NCBI GenBank assembly: GCA_965277425.1
Contig: CBDICR010000005.1
Span: 1 to 64,000, forward strand
Direction: 5' to 3'
Origin: Poindextera sp965277425
Lineage (GTDB): Bacteria; Pseudomonadota; Alphaproteobacteria; Caulobacterales; Caulobacteraceae
Length of the DNA: 64,000 nt
The notes under the pieces are model-generated. The model did not search any database. It had not been told where the DNA came from and saw only the letters and a list, made by a program, of their open reading frames with translations. Both the position numbers and the translations under genes were made by a program. The stretch's first letter is position 1, and the number at the start of each line of letters is the position of its first letter. This document shows, in pieces, positions 54,210 through 62,493 of this stretch.

Positions 54210-55376
54210 ATGCCCCCCCTGCCCCCCGACTTCACGCTTCTGCAGGTGATTCCGGACCTGGACACCGGCGGCGCCGAGCAGACGACGCTCGATGTCGCCC
54301 AGGCCGTGGTCAAGGCGGGCGGGCGGGCCATCGTCGCCTCGCACGGCGGGCGGATGGTCGGCGACCTTCAGTCGCGCGGCGCGGTCTGGACGGCCATGCC
54401 GGTGCAGTCGAAGAACCCTTGGGTCATGCTGGCCAATCGCGGCCGGCTGATCGAACTGATCCGGCGCGAGAGGGTCAGCCTCGTCCACGTCCGCTCCCGC
54501 GCGCCGGCCTTCGCCGCCTTTTCCGCGGCGCGGGCGGCGGGGGCGCCGTGCCTGGCCACCTATCACGGCCTCTACAGCTCGGGTAACCCGCTGAAGCGCT
54601 GGTATAATTCGGTGATGACGCGCGGTCCGGCGACGATCGCCAATTCGGACTTCACCCGTGACCACGTCATCGCCGAGCACGGGCTCGATCCGGCGAAGGT
54701 CATCGCCATCCCGCGCGGCGTCGATATCGACCGGTTCGACCCGGCCAAGGTCGCGCCGAGCCGCGTCGCCGGCCTGTTGAGCCGCTGGGGAATCGCCGAG
54801 AGCGACCGCCGCATCCGCTTCATCCTGGCCGGCCGCCTCAGCCGCTGGAAGGGTCAGCGGCTGCTGATCGACGCCGCCCAGCAGCTCATGGCGGAGCGGG
54901 CGGGCGGATTTCTGGTCATCCTGGCTGGCGACGACCAGGGGCGCAGCGGCTACCGCCAGGAGTTGGAGGCGGCCATCGTCAGCGCGGGCCTAGATGACAT
55001 CGTGCGGCTGGTCGGCCATTGCGACGACATGCCGGCGGCCTATCTGGCGACGGACGTCGCCTGCGCGCCATCGCTCGACCCGGAGCCTTTCGGCCGCACG
55101 GCGGTCGAGCCTCAGGCGATGGGAAGGCCGGTCATCGCCGCCGATCACGGCGCGCCGCGCGAAACCGTCGTGGCCGGCGAGACCGGATGGCTGTTCCCGC
55201 CGGGCGACGCCAAGGTCCTGGCCGAAACGATGGCGCAGGCCATCGCGGCCGGGCCGGAGCGCCGCGCGGCCATGGGCGGCGCCGGTCAGGCGCGCGCACG
55301 ACGGCTTTATTCGGCCGCGGCCATGTGCGAAGCCACGCTGGAAGTCTACGCCGGGCTGCTCGGGGGCCGTTTGTGA
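54210..55376 (+). CDS. GT4-family glycosyltransferase
   Basis: A 388-residue GT-B fold transferase: FTLLQVIPDLDTGGAEQTTL near the start, IPRGVDIDRFDPAKV at the linker, FILAGRLSRWKGQRLLIDAA and the donor site DPEPFGRTAVEPQAMGRPVI (the E-x7-E motif). The ATG at 54210 is preferred; an in-frame GTG at 54174 would add 12 residues. It lies 55 bp after the sqdB-like gene and overlaps the next gene by GTGA. It could use UDP-sulfoquinovose or an LPS-core sugar; sequence alone does not decide. Confidence 0.88.
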   Translation: MPPLPPDFTLLQVIPDLDTGGAEQTTLDVAQAVVKAGGRAIVASHGGRMVGDLQSRGAVWTAMPVQSKNPWVMLANRGRLIELIRRERVSLVHVRSRAPAFAAFSAARAAGAPCLATYHGLYSSGNPLKRWYNSVMTRGPATIANSDFTRDHVIAEHGLDPAKVIAIPRGVDIDRFDPAKVAPSRVAGLLSRWGIAESDRRIRFILAGRLSRWKGQRLLIDAAQQLMAERAGGFLVILAGDDQGRSGYRQELEAAIVSAGLDDIVRLVGHCDDMPAAYLATDVACAPSLDPEPFGRTAVEPQAMGRPVIAADHGAPRETVVAGETGWLFPPGDAKVLAETMAQAIAAGPERRAAMGGAGQARARRLYSAAAMCEATLEVYAGLLGGRL

Positions 55377-56380
55377 GCCGCAAGACGCGTGAAATCCGCA
55401 AGATCCTGGTGATCAAGCTCGGCGCCCTCGGCGACTTCGTGCAGGCGCTGGCGGCGATGAAACATATCCGCGAAGCCCATCCAGGCGCGCACATCACGCT
55501 CCTGACCACCCCGCCGTTCGAGGCCCTGGCCAGGGCCAGTCCCTATTTCAACGCCATCGAGCCGGACGGGCGGCCCGAGGGGATCGGCGAGACCCTGTCG
55601 ATGATCCGACGGCTGCGGGCGGCCCGTTACGACCGCGTCTACGATCTGCAGACCTCCTCGCGCTCCAACCTCTATTTCCAGCTGCTGAGGCCGTTTCCAC
55701 CGCCATGGTCGGGCGTCGCGGTCGGGTGCAGCCTGCCGCAGCGCAATCGTGATCGCGGGCGGATGCACACGCTCGAACGCCAGGCCGAGCAGCTCATGGC
55801 CGCCGGAATCTGGCCGGACGCGCCACTGACCCCCGGCTCGGCGCCGCCGGCGGATCTGAGTTGGATCCTGAAGACCTCGGGCGCGGCGCGGCCGATGAAC
55901 TCGACCGGCGCATCGCGGCCCTACGCGCTGCTGGTGCCCGGGGCCTCGGCGCACCGGCCGGAGAAGCGCTGGCCGGTCGAGCGCTTCGCCGAGCTTGGCC
56001 AGCACCTGCGCGATCGCGGGCTAGACATACTGGTGGTCGGCGGCCCGCAGGAGAGCGCCCTGGCCATGGCGATCCAGCGCAAGGTGCAATCCCGAGACCT
56101 TACCGGCCGCACCGACTTCGCGCAGATCGCCGCGCTGGGCGCCCGCGCGACGCTCGCCGTCGGTAACGATACCGGGCCCATCCACCTGATCGCCGCAGCC
56201 GGCGCGCCGACCCTGGTGCTGTTTTCCTCAGCCTCCGACCCGGCGCTTTGCGGCCCGCGCGGACACGTCGCCGTGCTGCAGGCCGAGGACCTGGACGCGC
56301 TTGCGGTCAGCGACGCCATCGCCGCCATCGACCGGCTTGTGCCCAAGATGCCGAACGAGGTGTTGAGAAGGACACCTTGA
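55373..56380 (+). CDS. GT9-family glycosyltransferase (heptosyltransferase-like)
   Basis: A 335-residue ADP-heptose:LPS heptosyltransferase-type protein. KILVIKLGALGDFVQALAAM is the N-terminal acceptor domain, DRVYDLQTSSRSNLYFQLL follows, and LLVPGASAHRPEKRWPVERF, TDFAQIAALGARATLAVGND with DTGPIHLIAAAG form the donor domain. The GTG start at 55373 is coupled to the GT4 gene. Upstream in-frame residues back to 55019 are shadow sequence. The likely role is LPS-core or related glycan assembly at the inner membrane. Confidence 0.9.
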   Translation: MSRKTREIRKILVIKLGALGDFVQALAAMKHIREAHPGAHITLLTTPPFEALARASPYFNAIEPDGRPEGIGETLSMIRRLRAARYDRVYDLQTSSRSNLYFQLLRPFPPPWSGVAVGCSLPQRNRDRGRMHTLERQAEQLMAAGIWPDAPLTPGSAPPADLSWILKTSGAARPMNSTGASRPYALLVPGASAHRPEKRWPVERFAELGQHLRDRGLDILVVGGPQESALAMAIQRKVQSRDLTGRTDFAQIAALGARATLAVGNDTGPIHLIAAAGAPTLVLFSSASDPALCGPRGHVAVLQAEDLDALAVSDAIAAIDRLVPKMPNEVLRRTP

Positions 56381-56470
56381 TCGGCGCTCGGCGCTTGGTC
56401 ATATGTCAGCGGAAGCGTAAGGTTTCGACGCCTATGCTTTTGCACGCCAACGGTTCAGGAGACCTTGCCT

Positions 56471-57004
56471 ATTCGTCGTCCCATGCCAGCGCCCCCGTCC
56501 AAGGACGGCCCGCGCATCAATGAAGATATCCGCGTTCCCCGCGTGCTCCTGATCGACGAGCACGGTGAAAAACAAGGCGTCATGCCCACCGCCTCCGCAC
56601 TCGAAGCCGCCGAGGAGGCCGGGCTGGACCTGGTGGAGGTGTCGCCGAACTCCGACCCGCCGGTCTGCAAGATCCTCGACTACGGCAAGTACAAGTTCGA
56701 AGAGCAGAAGAAGAAAGGCGCCGCACGCAAGCGCCAAAAGCTCGTCGAAATCAAAGAGATCAAGCTCAGGCCGAACATCGATACGCACGATTATGACGTC
56801 AAGGCCCGCGCCATGCACCGCTTCTTCGAGGAGGGCGACAAGGTGAAGGTCACCTTGCGATTCCGCGGCGGCGAAATGCGCCACCCCGAACTGGGCATGA
56901 AGCTTTTGCAGCAGGTTCGCGCCGACTTCGACCCCGTCGCCAAGGTCGAGTACGAACCGCGCATGGAGGGCCGCCAGATGATCATGATCCTGGCGCCGCG
57001 CTAA
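56471..57004 (+). CDS. infC: Translation initiation factor IF-3, probable AUU start
   Basis: A 177-residue IF-3. The N-domain has PRINEDIRVPRVLLIDEHGE and the C-domain IKLRPNIDTHDYDVKARAMH, VKVTLRFRGGEMRHPELG and a final QMIMILAPR. The frame has no suitable ATG; TTG 56465 lies only 3 nt after the ribosome site AGGAG (56457-56461), whereas ATT 56471 lies 9 nt after it and gives (M)RRPMPAPPSKDGPRINED. AUU starts are known in infC, where IF-3 represses its own translation by discriminating against them. rpmI and rplT, its usual neighbours, are 4.8 kb away. Confidence 0.93.
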   Translation: MRRPMPAPPSKDGPRINEDIRVPRVLLIDEHGEKQGVMPTASALEAAEEAGLDLVEVSPNSDPPVCKILDYGKYKFEEQKKKGAARKRQKLVEIKEIKLRPNIDTHDYDVKARAMHRFFEEGDKVKVTLRFRGGEMRHPELGMKLLQQVRADFDPVAKVEYEPRMEGRQMIMILAPR

Positions 57005-57086
57005 AACCGCAACAGTTCACGACGCCGTGATCCTCTGATCGCGGGCCGGCTTGTCGCCGCCGGCGCTACAGCTTACCAGCGTTCAT

Positions 57087-58331
57087 ATGACCGCCCTCAC
57101 ACCTGATCCGGCGGCGCGGCGCTCCAGGGCCGCGCTGCCCACCCTGCTTATGGTGATGATGATCAACATGCTGGGCTTCGGCGTGGTGGTGCCGCTGCTG
57201 CCCTTCTATGCGCGCTCCTTCCACGCGCCGCCCTGGCAGATCGCGCTGTTGTTCTCGGCCTATTCGGTGGGCTCCTTCTTCGGCGAGCCCTTCTGGGGCC
57301 GGCTGTCGGACCGGATCGGGCGCAAACCCATCCTGGTCTCGACCGTCTCGGCCAACTGCCTCTGCTATCTGGCCCTGGCCTTCGCGCCCAACGTCCTGAT
57401 CGCCTTCGCGGTGCGGTTTCTGGGCGGGCTGGCGGCCGGCAACAGCTCGGTCGTGCAGGGCTACATCGCCGACGTGACCCCGGTCGAGGGGCGCGCGGGC
57501 CGCATGTCGCTGCTGGGGGCGGCCTACAATATCGGCTTCATCTTCGGCCCTGGTCTGGGCGGCCTCCTGGCCAGGCCTGGCGCCGGGCCGGCCGGATTCC
57601 AGCTACCGCTGCTGGTCGCGTCCGCCCTGGCCGGCGTCTCGGCCACCTGCATCTTCCTGGTGGTCAGGGAAAGCCGCGTCCACACCCAGACCGCCACGCG
57701 CCAGTTGAACCGGTGGGTGATGTTCGGCCGCGCCCTGCGCCATCCGGTGGTCGGGCGGTTGATGATGATGACCCTCATCGCCGGCCTCGCCTTCAACGGC
57801 ATCGAATCGACCTTCGGTTTCTGGGGGCAGAATCGCTATGGCTGGACGCCGCGCGATGTCGGCCTGTGCTTCACCGTCGCGGCGGTCGTCTCGGCGGGGG
57901 CCCAGACCGTGCTGACCGGCAACCTGTCGCGGCGGTTCGGCGCGGCGCCGATGCTGGCCTTCGGCGTGGCGGTGACCGTCATCTGCCTGCTCTGCCAGCC
58001 GTTTTCGCCGTCAGGCCTGGTGACGGTGGCGATCATGGCGGTGATGTCGCTTGGCCAGTCGGTCGCCTTTCCAAACAGCTCGGCGCTGATCTCGCGCACC
58101 ACCGATCCCGACCGCCAGGGCCAGATGCTTGGCCTGAACAACGCCATGGGCGCGGCCGCGCGCGTGACCGGACCGCTCTGCGCGCTCAGCCTGTTTTCGC
58201 TGAGTCCCAACTGGCCCTTCTTCGCCGGCGCGCTGATCACCGCGCCGACCATCCTGCTCGCGCTCGCCGCCGGCCGGGCCGCGAACAAGGCGGCGCCGGA
58301 GCTTCATGGGGCGGTCGCCCACCGGGGCTGA
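57087..58331 (+). CDS. MFS transporter (drug:H+ antiporter type)
   Basis: A 414-residue major-facilitator protein with about 12 membrane segments. The signature A motif between TM2 and TM3 is GRLSDRIGRKP, and TM5 shows GAAYNIGFIFGPGLGGLL, a motif-C-like pattern of antiporters such as TetA. ATG 57087 is chosen. It stands between infC and two MaoC genes. Substrate unknown. Confidence 0.88.
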   Translation: MTALTPDPAARRSRAALPTLLMVMMINMLGFGVVVPLLPFYARSFHAPPWQIALLFSAYSVGSFFGEPFWGRLSDRIGRKPILVSTVSANCLCYLALAFAPNVLIAFAVRFLGGLAAGNSSVVQGYIADVTPVEGRAGRMSLLGAAYNIGFIFGPGLGGLLARPGAGPAGFQLPLLVASALAGVSATCIFLVVRESRVHTQTATRQLNRWVMFGRALRHPVVGRLMMMTLIAGLAFNGIESTFGFWGQNRYGWTPRDVGLCFTVAAVVSAGAQTVLTGNLSRRFGAAPMLAFGVAVTVICLLCQPFSPSGLVTVAIMAVMSLGQSVAFPNSSALISRTTDPDRQGQMLGLNNAMGAAARVTGPLCALSLFSLSPNWPFFAGALITAPTILLALAAGRAANKAAPELHGAVAHRG

Positions 58332-58439
58332 GCCCCTGGCTCGGCGCTCTCGAAAGGTCCGCGGGCCAGAACGGCGGTTGACGCCGGGCCCTTAGCCGGC
58401 TGATTTGCGGGGCATAAGACCGCATTCAGAGGAAGCGCC

Positions 58440-58949
58440 ATGACCGCAAGAAAATTTCCCGTCGAAGCCAGTCATATCCTGATGTTCGCCCGCTCGGTGG
58501 GTGACGACAATCCCGTCTATTCCGACGAAGATCACGCCAAGGGCGCCGAAGCGGGCGGCGTCATCGCGCCGCCGACCTTCGCCCAGGCGAGCGCCCAATT
58601 CGACCCCGACTATTTCCTGCGCCCGAAGATCGGCCAACCCTGGTTCGGCTCGGGGAAAACCCCCACCGGCGCCGCGCCGCGCGGGGGCGGCGGTGGAGGC
58701 GGCGGCGGTGGAGGGGGCGGACTGCACGCCGAGCAGCATTTCGAATATCACCGCCATCTGAAGCCCGGCGACGTGCTGACGGCGACCAGTCAGCCGGGCA
58801 AGACCTGGGAGAAGGAAGGCAAGCGCTCGGGCAAGCTGGTCTTCTCCGAATCCGTCACCGAATACCGCGACCAGAAGGGTGAACTGGTCATCACCGCCCG
58901 CTCGGTCGGTGTTCGCACCGAACGCCCCGTCGACGCGCCAGCGTCCTAA
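58440..58949 (+). CDS. MaoC-like hydratase subunit with a poly-glycine insert
   Basis: A 169-residue hot-dog-fold protein. MTARKFPVEASHILMFARSV, GDDNPVYSDEDHAKGAEAGG and the terminal ITARSVGVRTERPV are typical of the N-terminal MaoC dehydratase type (FAS1-like). Thirteen consecutive Gly (residues 82-94) interrupt it before LHAEQHFEYHRHLKPGD. It precedes a second MaoC protein by 15 bp; two-subunit dehydratases of this kind act on acyl-CoA thioesters. The active Asp/His pair is expected in the partner. Confidence 0.88.
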   Translation: MTARKFPVEASHILMFARSVGDDNPVYSDEDHAKGAEAGGVIAPPTFAQASAQFDPDYFLRPKIGQPWFGSGKTPTGAAPRGGGGGGGGGGGGGLHAEQHFEYHRHLKPGDVLTATSQPGKTWEKEGKRSGKLVFSESVTEYRDQKGELVITARSVGVRTERPVDAPAS

Positions 58950-58964
58950 GAGGAGGATCAAGAC

Positions 58965-59387
58965 ATGGCTTTGAGCGCCAGCAAGCTGAAAGAAGGCGAC
59001 ACCCACACCGCCCGCCTGGTCGAGGACCTGAAGCGCACCCAGATCGTCCAGTACGCCGGAGCTTCGGGCGACTACAACCCGCTGCATACGGACGAGATCT
59101 TCACCACCAAGGTGGCCGGTTATCCGTCCGTGTTCGCCCATGGCATGCTGACCATGGGCATGACCGGCAAGATGCTCACCGACTATGTCGGCGACGCGCG
59201 GCTGACCAAGTACGGCGTCCGCTTCACCAGCCAGGTCTGGCCTGGCGATACGCTGGACTCCACAGCGACCGTCAAGGCGATCAAGGACGAGGGCGGCAAG
59301 AAGATCGTCGAACTCGACGTGTCCACCGTCAATCAGGACGGCGTCCAGGTTCTCAGCGGTTACGCCGAGGCCCGCATCGACGCCTGA
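58965..59387 (+). CDS. MaoC-like enoyl-CoA hydratase/dehydratase
   Basis: A 140-residue hot-dog-fold protein with the R-hydratase hydratase-2 motif in QYAGASGDYNPLHTDEIF (Asp and His) followed by AGYPSVFAHGMLTMGM. A ribosome site AGGAGG (58951-58956) precedes the ATG by 8 nt. It probably forms a heterodimer with the gene before it. A GGGCGGCT hairpin (59400-59418) follows, between convergent genes. Confidence 0.92.
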   Translation: MALSASKLKEGDTHTARLVEDLKRTQIVQYAGASGDYNPLHTDEIFTTKVAGYPSVFAHGMLTMGMTGKMLTDYVGDARLTKYGVRFTSQVWPGDTLDSTATVKAIKDEGGKKIVELDVSTVNQDGVQVLSGYAEARIDA

Positions 59388-59423
59388 GGGGTTTGAGAGG
59401 GGCGGCTGGCAGCCGCCCTTCGA

Positions 59424-61601
59424 TCACGCGGCGACCTGGTAGCGCGGATCGCCCGTGCGCCAGAGCATGAAGGCCAGGATGTCGGCGGTCTCGTGGTCGC
59501 GCTGGCTGAGGGTCGAGCCGATGCCGTGTCCGGCGTCGGTTTCGATCCGCAGCAGCACCGGATTTTTCGACGCGGTCGCCGCCTGCAGCCGGGCCGTCAT
59601 CTTGGTCGGCTCCCAGGACGAGACGCGCGGATCGTTCAGGCCGGTGGTCAGCAGCACGGAGGGATAGGCGGTCCCGTCCCGGACGTGCAGATAGGCGTCC
59701 ATCTCGTAGAGGCCCTTGAAGCCCACCGGGTCGGTGACCGTGCCGAATTCCGGGATGTTCGGCGGCCCGTTGGGCGAGAACTCGCTGCGCGTGGCGTTGG
59801 AGACGCCGACCTCGTCGATGACCACCGCCGCCAGGCCGGGCTGCTCGGTCATGAACCGGCCGACGGTGATGCCGCCGGCCGAGCCGCCGATGATGGCCAG
59901 CTTGGCGCTTTGCGTATAGCGCGCCTCGATCAGGTAGCGGGCGGCCGCGATCATGTCGCGCCAGGTGTTGGGCTTGTTCAGCTTCTGGCCGGCCAGATGC
60001 CAGTCTTCGCCGAGCTCGCCGCCGCCGCGCACGTGCGCCACCGCGAAGACGCCGCCAAGGTCCAGCAAGGGCAGCCAGCGCGCGATGAAGGCGGGGTCCT
60101 CGGTGATGCCGTAGGAGCCGTAGGCGTCCAGCAGGAGCGGCGCCGAGCCGTCGCGGCGCAGGCCCTTGCGATAGACGATCGAGAGCGGAATCTTGACGCC
60201 GTCCACGGCGGTCGCGAACACCTCCTCGGCGGTGTAGGGCGAAACATCGATCGGCGGCGCGGGCGCGATCTCGGTCTGCACGACGACGCCGTCGGGGCCG
60301 ACATAGCAGAGCACCGAAGGGCGCACCCAGCCCTGCAGCAGAAACCAGGCCCCGTCGTGCAAGGTGTCGGCATAGAGGGCGTCGATCGATCCTTCGAACG
60401 GCAGGGCGATGGCGGTCAGCGTCCCGTCATAGGCCTTCCGCCGCAAGGCTCCGAGCCCGGCGTCCAGGTCCTGGATGTAGAGGCCGTCCTTGGCCGCGGC
60501 GATACCGCGGATCACCGCGGCGCTTTCGGGAACCGCCAGGCTCGCCGTCGCCGCCGACGGCGCCGCGGCCGAGGTCTTGAGGACCTTGTAGTGCGAGGCC
60601 TTGTCGTGGCTGAGCAGATAGATGTCCGGGCCATGCACGGCGGCGGAGGTCACCTTGGCGGCCGGCGCGCAGATCTCGATCCAGGCGGGCGAACCGGCCT
60701 GGGCGGCCGATGCGGTCGTCGCATAGAGCCCGATCTCGTTCTGGACGCCGGACGCGATCATGCCCAGTGCGACATCGGAACCGGGCGTCGCCTCCAGGAT
60801 CGGAAGGTCGATATCGGCGATCTGGACGACGGGGCTGCTCCCCTTGGCCAGCACCCTGACATCGGCCGCCGGGTCGGTGTTCAGCCGGTGGAACCAGGCG
60901 GTGCTGAACTTGTACCGGTCGAGGCTGTCCAACGCCTGGCCGGGCTGGAGCCGGTTGTAGAAAAAGCCGGAGCCATCCGGCGCCCAGCTTGGGCTGGCGT
61001 TTTCCGTCCGGTCGATGCTTTCGGGCAGGAGGGCGGCGGTTTCGGTGACGATGATGTGGGCGACGGAGTTTTCCGACCCGCCCGGCGAGACCCCGAACAC
61101 CACATGGTTTCCATCCGGCGAGCAGGCCCACCAGTCCAGCGATGCATGCGAGCCGGCCGGCGCATGGGCGTCGGGATCGACCAGCAGCCGATCGGCGCCG
61201 TGGCGGCCCTGGCGCACATAGAGCTTGAAGGTATCGGCGCCGGCTGGCCGCACCTGGGTGAAGATCTGATCGCCGCCGATCTGCACCGCCGAGACCGCCA
61301 CCAGGCCGCGGGTGTAGCGCTCGACGCCGGCCAGCAGCGCCTCGCGCCCGGGAATGGTATCGAGGACATGCCGGGTATAGGCGCCCTCGGCCAGGGCGTA
61401 GGATTTCCACTCCGGGCCTTCCGCCTCCATCCAGCGGTAGGGATCGGTGACCGAAACGCCCCACAGGGCCTGCGTCATCGGGCGCACCGGCGCCACGGGC
61501 GGCCCGGCGGCCTGGGCCCGCGCCAGGCCGGGCGCCGCCATTGCGCCCGTGAGCGCCGCGGACGAGGCCAACAGCGCGCGTCGATCCAGGGATTGATCCA
61601 C
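59424..61601 (-). CDS. Secreted prolyl oligopeptidase (S9A family)
   Basis: A 725-residue serine peptidase. The N-terminus (MDQSLDRRALLASSAALTGA) has a twin-Arg and looks like a Tat signal, ending AQA. A beta-propeller (about residues 60-440) is followed by the alpha/beta-hydrolase domain. The nucleophile is Ser574 (IIGGSAGGITVG) and the acid-base His692 (DAGHGIGSTLS); VRGGGELGEDWH and YGSYGITEDPAF are conserved S9A loops. It cleaves small proline-containing peptides in the periplasm. It is convergent with the MaoC pair. Confidence 0.93.
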   Translation of the reverse strand: MDQSLDRRALLASSAALTGAMAAPGLARAQAAGPPVAPVRPMTQALWGVSVTDPYRWMEAEGPEWKSYALAEGAYTRHVLDTIPGREALLAGVERYTRGLVAVSAVQIGGDQIFTQVRPAGADTFKLYVRQGRHGADRLLVDPDAHAPAGSHASLDWWACSPDGNHVVFGVSPGGSENSVAHIIVTETAALLPESIDRTENASPSWAPDGSGFFYNRLQPGQALDSLDRYKFSTAWFHRLNTDPAADVRVLAKGSSPVVQIADIDLPILEATPGSDVALGMIASGVQNEIGLYATTASAAQAGSPAWIEICAPAAKVTSAAVHGPDIYLLSHDKASHYKVLKTSAAAPSAATASLAVPESAAVIRGIAAAKDGLYIQDLDAGLGALRRKAYDGTLTAIALPFEGSIDALYADTLHDGAWFLLQGWVRPSVLCYVGPDGVVVQTEIAPAPPIDVSPYTAEEVFATAVDGVKIPLSIVYRKGLRRDGSAPLLLDAYGSYGITEDPAFIARWLPLLDLGGVFAVAHVRGGGELGEDWHLAGQKLNKPNTWRDMIAAARYLIEARYTQSAKLAIIGGSAGGITVGRFMTEQPGLAAVVIDEVGVSNATRSEFSPNGPPNIPEFGTVTDPVGFKGLYEMDAYLHVRDGTAYPSVLLTTGLNDPRVSSWEPTKMTARLQAATASKNPVLLRIETDAGHGIGSTLSQRDHETADILAFMLWRTGDPRYQVAA

Positions 61602-61776
61602 TCAGCCCTCCATTCATCAAAGGCGTTATCGCAACCGTGGCCGATGCCGCCGTTGCATTTGACCCTGTTTTGCCGTAACGACGCCCGCTCTTAAAGAGCC
61701 GCCTGGCCCAAGGCATGCCATGGCGGTTCGTCACCGACCCTAGAGGACGGGACCCTTTACCGGTTCCGCATGGAAA

Positions 61777-61974
61777 ATGCCGAAGTTGAAGACGAAGTCA
61801 GGCGCCAAAAAGCGCTTCAAAGTCACCGCGAGTGGCAAGGTCAAGGCGGGCGTCGCCGGCAAACGGCACAGGCTGATGAGCCACGACGCAAAATATATCC
61901 GCCAAAACCGTGGGACCAAGGTGTTGGACGCGGCGGACGCAAAGACCGTCAAATCCTACATGCCCTACGCCTGA
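61777..61974 (+). CDS. rpmI: 50S ribosomal protein L35
   Basis: A 65-residue, Lys/Arg-rich ribosomal protein: MPKLKTKSGAKKRFKVTASG, then KRHRLMSHDAKYIRQNRGTK and MPYA. Length is standard. It precedes rplT by 23 bp. The 175-bp upstream gap holds the 13-bp dyad GCTCTT-A-AAGAGC (61687-61699) but no promoter I would insist on. Confidence 0.97.
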   Translation: MPKLKTKSGAKKRFKVTASGKVKAGVAGKRHRLMSHDAKYIRQNRGTKVLDAADAKTVKSYMPYA

Positions 61975-61997
61975 ACGACGAACAGAGGTGATCTGAA

Positions 61998-62354
61998 ATG
62001 GCGCGTGTCAAACGGGGCGTAACGTCCCATGCCAAGCACAAAAAGGTTCTGGAGCAGGCCAAGGGTTTCCGTGGCCGGCGCAAGAACACCATCCGCACGG
62101 CCAAGGCGGCCGTCGATAAGGCGGGCCAGTACGCCTACCGCGACCGCAAGGTGCGCAAGCGCTCGTTCCGCGCCTTGTGGATTCAGCGCATCAATGCCGC
62201 TGCGCGGATCGAAGGCATGACCTATTCGCGATTTATGCACGGCCTTGAGCTGGCCGGGGTCGATATCGACCGCAAGGTTCTCGCCGACGTGGCGGGCGCC
62301 GATCCGGGCGGCTTCAAGGCCATCGCCGACAAGGTTCGCGCCGCGCTGGCGTGA
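61998..62354 (+). CDS. rplT: 50S ribosomal protein L20
   Basis: A 118-residue ribosomal protein: MARVKRGVTSHAKHKKVLEQ, KGFRGRRKNTIRTAKAAVDK and WIQRINAAARIEGMTYSRFM. It is of standard length. In other bacteria L20 represses rpmI-rplT translation; no leader structure is evident here. A GGTGA-containing ribosome region (AGAGGTGA) precedes the ATG. Confidence 0.97.
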   Translation: MARVKRGVTSHAKHKKVLEQAKGFRGRRKNTIRTAKAAVDKAGQYAYRDRKVRKRSFRALWIQRINAAARIEGMTYSRFMHGLELAGVDIDRKVLADVAGADPGGFKAIADKVRAALA

Positions 62355-62370
62355 CGGGCCGAAAAACCTT

Positions 62371-62477
62371 CGCTCATCCCCGCAAACGCGGGGACTAAAG
62401 GTTTTTTCTTCTGACACGCTCCTGCACGGCCTCTGGCGATAAAACGCCTGGGTCCCCGCGGTTCGCGGGGATGAGCG
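62371..62477. repeat. Two inverted copies of a hairpin repeat between rplT and pheS
   Basis: Left copy 62371-62394 starts CGCTCATCCCCGC and folds on itself (TCCCCGC with GCGGGGA, 4-nt loop). Right copy 62453-62477 is nearly its reverse complement, ending GGGGATGAGCG, also a hairpin (TCCCCGCG with CGCGGGGA). They are 58 bp apart and enclose a T-run (62401-62407). CATCCCCGC/GCGGGGATG hairpins are dispersed repeats in Caulobacterales. Confidence 0.8.
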
Positions 62478-62493
62478 GAAGATAAAAAGCCCA

